DNA from: Bacteroidota bacterium
GTDB lineage: Bacteria > Bacteroidota > Bacteroidia > Bacteroidales > VadinHA17
Length of the DNA stretch: 40,187 nt
Assembly (NCBI GenBank): GCA_022709665.1
Contig: JAKLIJ010000006.1
Span: forward strand, 1-40,187
Reading direction: 5' to 3'
The notes below the pieces were generated by a model. That model did no database searches. It was not told the DNA's origin and was given only the letters and a program-made list of their open reading frames with translations. Positions 38,366 to 40,187 of the stretch are shown here, one piece after another; positions within the stretch are counted from its first letter, which is position 1, and each line of letters opens with the position of its first letter. Both the position numbers and the translations under genes were made by a program.

Positions 38366-38455
38366 ACAAATTCCGTTCATAAAATTCCTTTGATACAATC
38401 TCCTGGTCACTTGTCAGGTAAAAACATTAGTTTTACGAATCTTAATGAACTTCGC

Positions 38456-39628
38456 ATGAGAAATTCGTTTCTGGTTTTATTGCTTGTCACATCGGCGCTT
38501 TTTCAGGCAGCATGCAGCAAGCCGTCGGGGTCACCCGTTCCCGGTTCCTGGCAGACAGACCTTTACCGGGACCTGATTTCAGGCAAGAGGATTGCCATTG
38601 TTGCCAATCAGACTTCGATGGTAGGTAAGAGGCACCTGGTAGATACCTTAAAGCGTTCAGGCTTCGACATAAGGGCTATTTTTGCTCCGGAGCACGGATT
38701 CAGGGATATGGCCGATGCCGGCGATCATATTGATGACGGAATTGATGCTTCAACCGGGATTCCTGTTATCAGCATTTACGGGTCTCATTTCAAGCCATCG
38801 CCTGATGATCTTGAAGGGATCGATGTGGTGCTTTTCGATATCCAGGACGTCGGCGCCAGGTTCTATACATATATCTCAACCCTTCATTATGTTATGGAAG
38901 CCTGCGCCGAAAACGGTGTTGAATGCATAGTTCTCGACAGGCCGAACCCGAACGGTTTTTATGTAGACGGCAACATTCCTGATACGGCTTACCGGTCGTT
39001 TGTGGGAATGCATCCGGTACCGGTCGTTCATGGAATGACAATAGGGGAGTATGCCAGGATGATAAACGGGGAAGGATGGCTCGGAGGGGGAAAAAAATGC
39101 AGGCTTACAGTCATAAGCTGCCTGAACTATGATCACCATACCTTCTATGAGCTGCCTGTAAAGCCATCGCCGAATCTGCCTAACCAGAACTCGGTTTATC
39201 TCTATCCATCAATATGCTTTTTTGAAGGTACGAATTTGTCTCTTGGAAGAGGAACCTCATTTCCTTTCCAGGTTTATGGGTCGCCTGATCTTCCGGATAC
39301 CGGCTTCAGTTTTACACCGGAAAGCATCAGCGGAGCAAAAAACCCGCCGCTTCTGGGAAGGCTTTGCTACGGTACCGACCTTCGCAATGCCCTGACCGAC
39401 GGTATTGTTCCGTCGCCTGAACTAAACCTGGGATGGTTGATTGATGCCTACAACAGGTATCCTGACAAGAATAAATTCTTTACTCCCTACTTTGATGTTC
39501 TCGCCGGCGGTCCTGTGCTCAGGGAACAGATACAGAAGGGCATGAGCGCTTCCAGGATCAGGGAGACCTGGGAACCAGGTCTTGAAAACTTTGCACTGAT
39601 AAGAAATAAGTATCTGCTCTATGAGTAA
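38456..39628 (+). CDS. namZ: DUF1343/NamZ-type exo-N-acetylmuramidase lipoprotein
   Basis: This 390-residue protein has a lipoprotein signal (MRNSFLVLLLVTSALFQAAC). DUF1343 hallmarks follow: GKRIAIVANQTS, FAPEHGFRD, DVVLFDIQDVGARFYTY, LDRPNPNG, and PSPNLPN...LYPSICFFEGTNLSLGRGTS. NamZ enzymes (GH171) release terminal MurNAc from peptidoglycan glycans, known from Tannerella and Bacillus. It probably acts in the periplasm in wall recycling. The ATG at 38456 begins the signal peptide; a longer frame from 38390 does not. Confidence 0.88.
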   Translation: MRNSFLVLLLVTSALFQAACSKPSGSPVPGSWQTDLYRDLISGKRIAIVANQTSMVGKRHLVDTLKRSGFDIRAIFAPEHGFRDMADAGDHIDDGIDASTGIPVISIYGSHFKPSPDDLEGIDVVLFDIQDVGARFYTYISTLHYVMEACAENGVECIVLDRPNPNGFYVDGNIPDTAYRSFVGMHPVPVVHGMTIGEYARMINGEGWLGGGKKCRLTVISCLNYDHHTFYELPVKPSPNLPNQNSVYLYPSICFFEGTNLSLGRGTSFPFQVYGSPDLPDTGFSFTPESISGAKNPPLLGRLCYGTDLRNALTDGIVPSPELNLGWLIDAYNRYPDKNKFFTPYFDVLAGGPVLREQIQKGMSASRIRETWEPGLENFALIRNKYLLYE

Positions 39629-39639
39629 CCAGGAGCCAT

Positions 39640-39790
39640 CTGTTGGATGAATGCAGTTGGCAGTTGGCAGAATGCAGTTGGCAGTAAGTCCCAATTCTTG
39701 CCCCCTGCTCCCTGCCCTTCGCCCTGAGCCCTTTGCCCTCCGCCCTCCGCCCTGCGCCCTGAGCCCTGAGCCCTGCCTTCGCCGCGTACA
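39640..39790 (-). repeat. Composite heptamer-repeat element, copy 3
   Basis: Read on the minus strand it begins with GTACGCGGCGAAGGCAGGG, continues with CAGGGCT-like heptamers (about 39705-39777) and ends with CTGCCAA heptamers (about 39651-39684) and CTGCATTCATCCAAC. This is the same order as the plus-strand element at 11818-11965. It fills the gap between the convergent genes namZ and the DUF4907 gene. Confidence 0.8.
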
Positions 39791-39792
39791 TC

Positions 39793-40110
39793 CTATTTCT
39801 CAAGGATTTTCCTGATCTCTTCCGGTGTTACCGAAGGCATTTCCCTGTTTTTCATTTTTCTGATCACCATGCGGGCTGTCTTTCTTGCTGAGGCCTTATC
39901 GGGAAATGGTTTCTCTCCTTCAATGGCTGGCATGAAGGGCTGGTGTATTCTGACTTTTCCTTTGCCAGTTATATCATATCCCCAACCGTTGCCGCTTTTG
40001 TAGAGGTCGACCTCAAAAATATGCCCTCTTCGGGCAAGAAGTGCTGAAGCAGCAACTATTACCGCGAAGAGGGCAAATATTAATAATGCCTTTTTCTTTT
40101 TATCAGTCAT
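39793..40110 (-). CDS. DUF4907 family membrane-anchored protein
   Basis: This 105-residue protein has a basic N-terminus, one membrane helix or uncleaved signal (about residues 8-26) and a small domain with SGNGWGYDITGKGKVRIHQPFMPAIEGEKPF, the pattern I recall for DUF4907 of Bacteroidota. Function unknown. Its ATG overlaps the end of the upstream Kelch-like gene by eight bases (ATGACTGA), so the two are probably translated together. Confidence 0.75.
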   Translation of the reverse strand: MTDKKKKALLIFALFAVIVAASALLARRGHIFEVDLYKSGNGWGYDITGKGKVRIHQPFMPAIEGEKPFPDKASARKTARMVIRKMKNREMPSVTPEEIRKILEK

Positions 40111-40187
40111 CTTCGTTCATCTCGGCATCAGGGTCGAATGCCCAGATATCGTCGAAGTAATAGGCTGAGCTCTTTCCCATAGTAACA
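40103..40187 (-). CDS. C-terminus of a Kelch-repeat-like protein (partial)
   Basis: The last 27 codons of a minus-strand gene run in from the right edge. They end in SSAYYFDDIWAFDPDAEMNEDD. The DDIWAFDPD segment is the typical end of a Kelch blade. The TGA at 40105-40103 lies inside the start of the DUF4907 gene. From memory, Kelch and DUF4907 genes are neighbours in other Bacteroidota, which supports the frame. Confidence 0.55.
   Translation of the reverse strand, partial: VTMGKSSAYYFDDIWAFDPDAEMNEDD

Overview
The window is chromosomal DNA of a member of the Bacteroidota, most likely the order Bacteroidales. The signs are the gene order of the division and cell-wall (dcw) cluster, a SusC-type plug protein, a Bacteroidota-type putative porin, a DUF4907 protein, a glycine-lipid acyltransferase pair, and several TAnnTTTG promoter elements. 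Nearly all of it is core housekeeping sequence. I found no prophage, CRISPR array, secondary-metabolite cluster or obvious new defence system.

Layout. Positions 1-118 look like the end of an insertion sequence whose transposase starts here and runs off the left edge. Positions 119-761 hold a tRNA-Ser(GGA), its terminator, a set of nested inverted repeats and low-complexity heptamer repeats. Positions 762-7735 are minus-strand housekeeping genes: ansA, tatD and a glutamate dehydrogenase in one tight unit, then dprA, a second glutamate dehydrogenase, a small membrane protein and tadA. aspS (plus) converges on a short plug-domain protein and miaB (both minus). yebC, a SPOR-domain protein and a long PurF-like amidotransferase follow on the plus strand. 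They meet, with a 7-base overlap, the minus-strand genes for a GNAT N-acyltransferase and a PlsC-like O-acyltransferase, which resemble GlsB and GlsA.

The centre, 17344-32821, is an uninterrupted dcw cluster of 13 genes: mraZ, rsmH, ftsL, ftsI, murE, mraY, murD, ftsW, murG, murC, ftsQ, ftsA and ftsZ. It starts with a three-repeat MraZ operator and ends in a strong hairpin terminator. Together these genes make lipid II (MurC, MurD, MurE, MraY, MurG), polymerise and crosslink septal peptidoglycan (FtsW, FtsI), and build the division ring (FtsZ, FtsA, FtsQ, FtsL). murF, murB and ddl are not in the cluster. MurE carries the DNPR motif expected for meso-diaminopimelate addition.

Downstream are a putative porin, a short leader or small ORF, an MltF-type lytic transglycosylase, a nitroreductase, a LolC/E-type permease (minus), a NamZ-type exo-muramidase lipoprotein, and at the right edge a DUF4907 protein following the tail of a Kelch-like protein (minus). 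The least explained features are the composite heptamer-repeat elements found at three intergenic sites, the nested palindromes next to the tRNA, and the structured 34822-35045 region.
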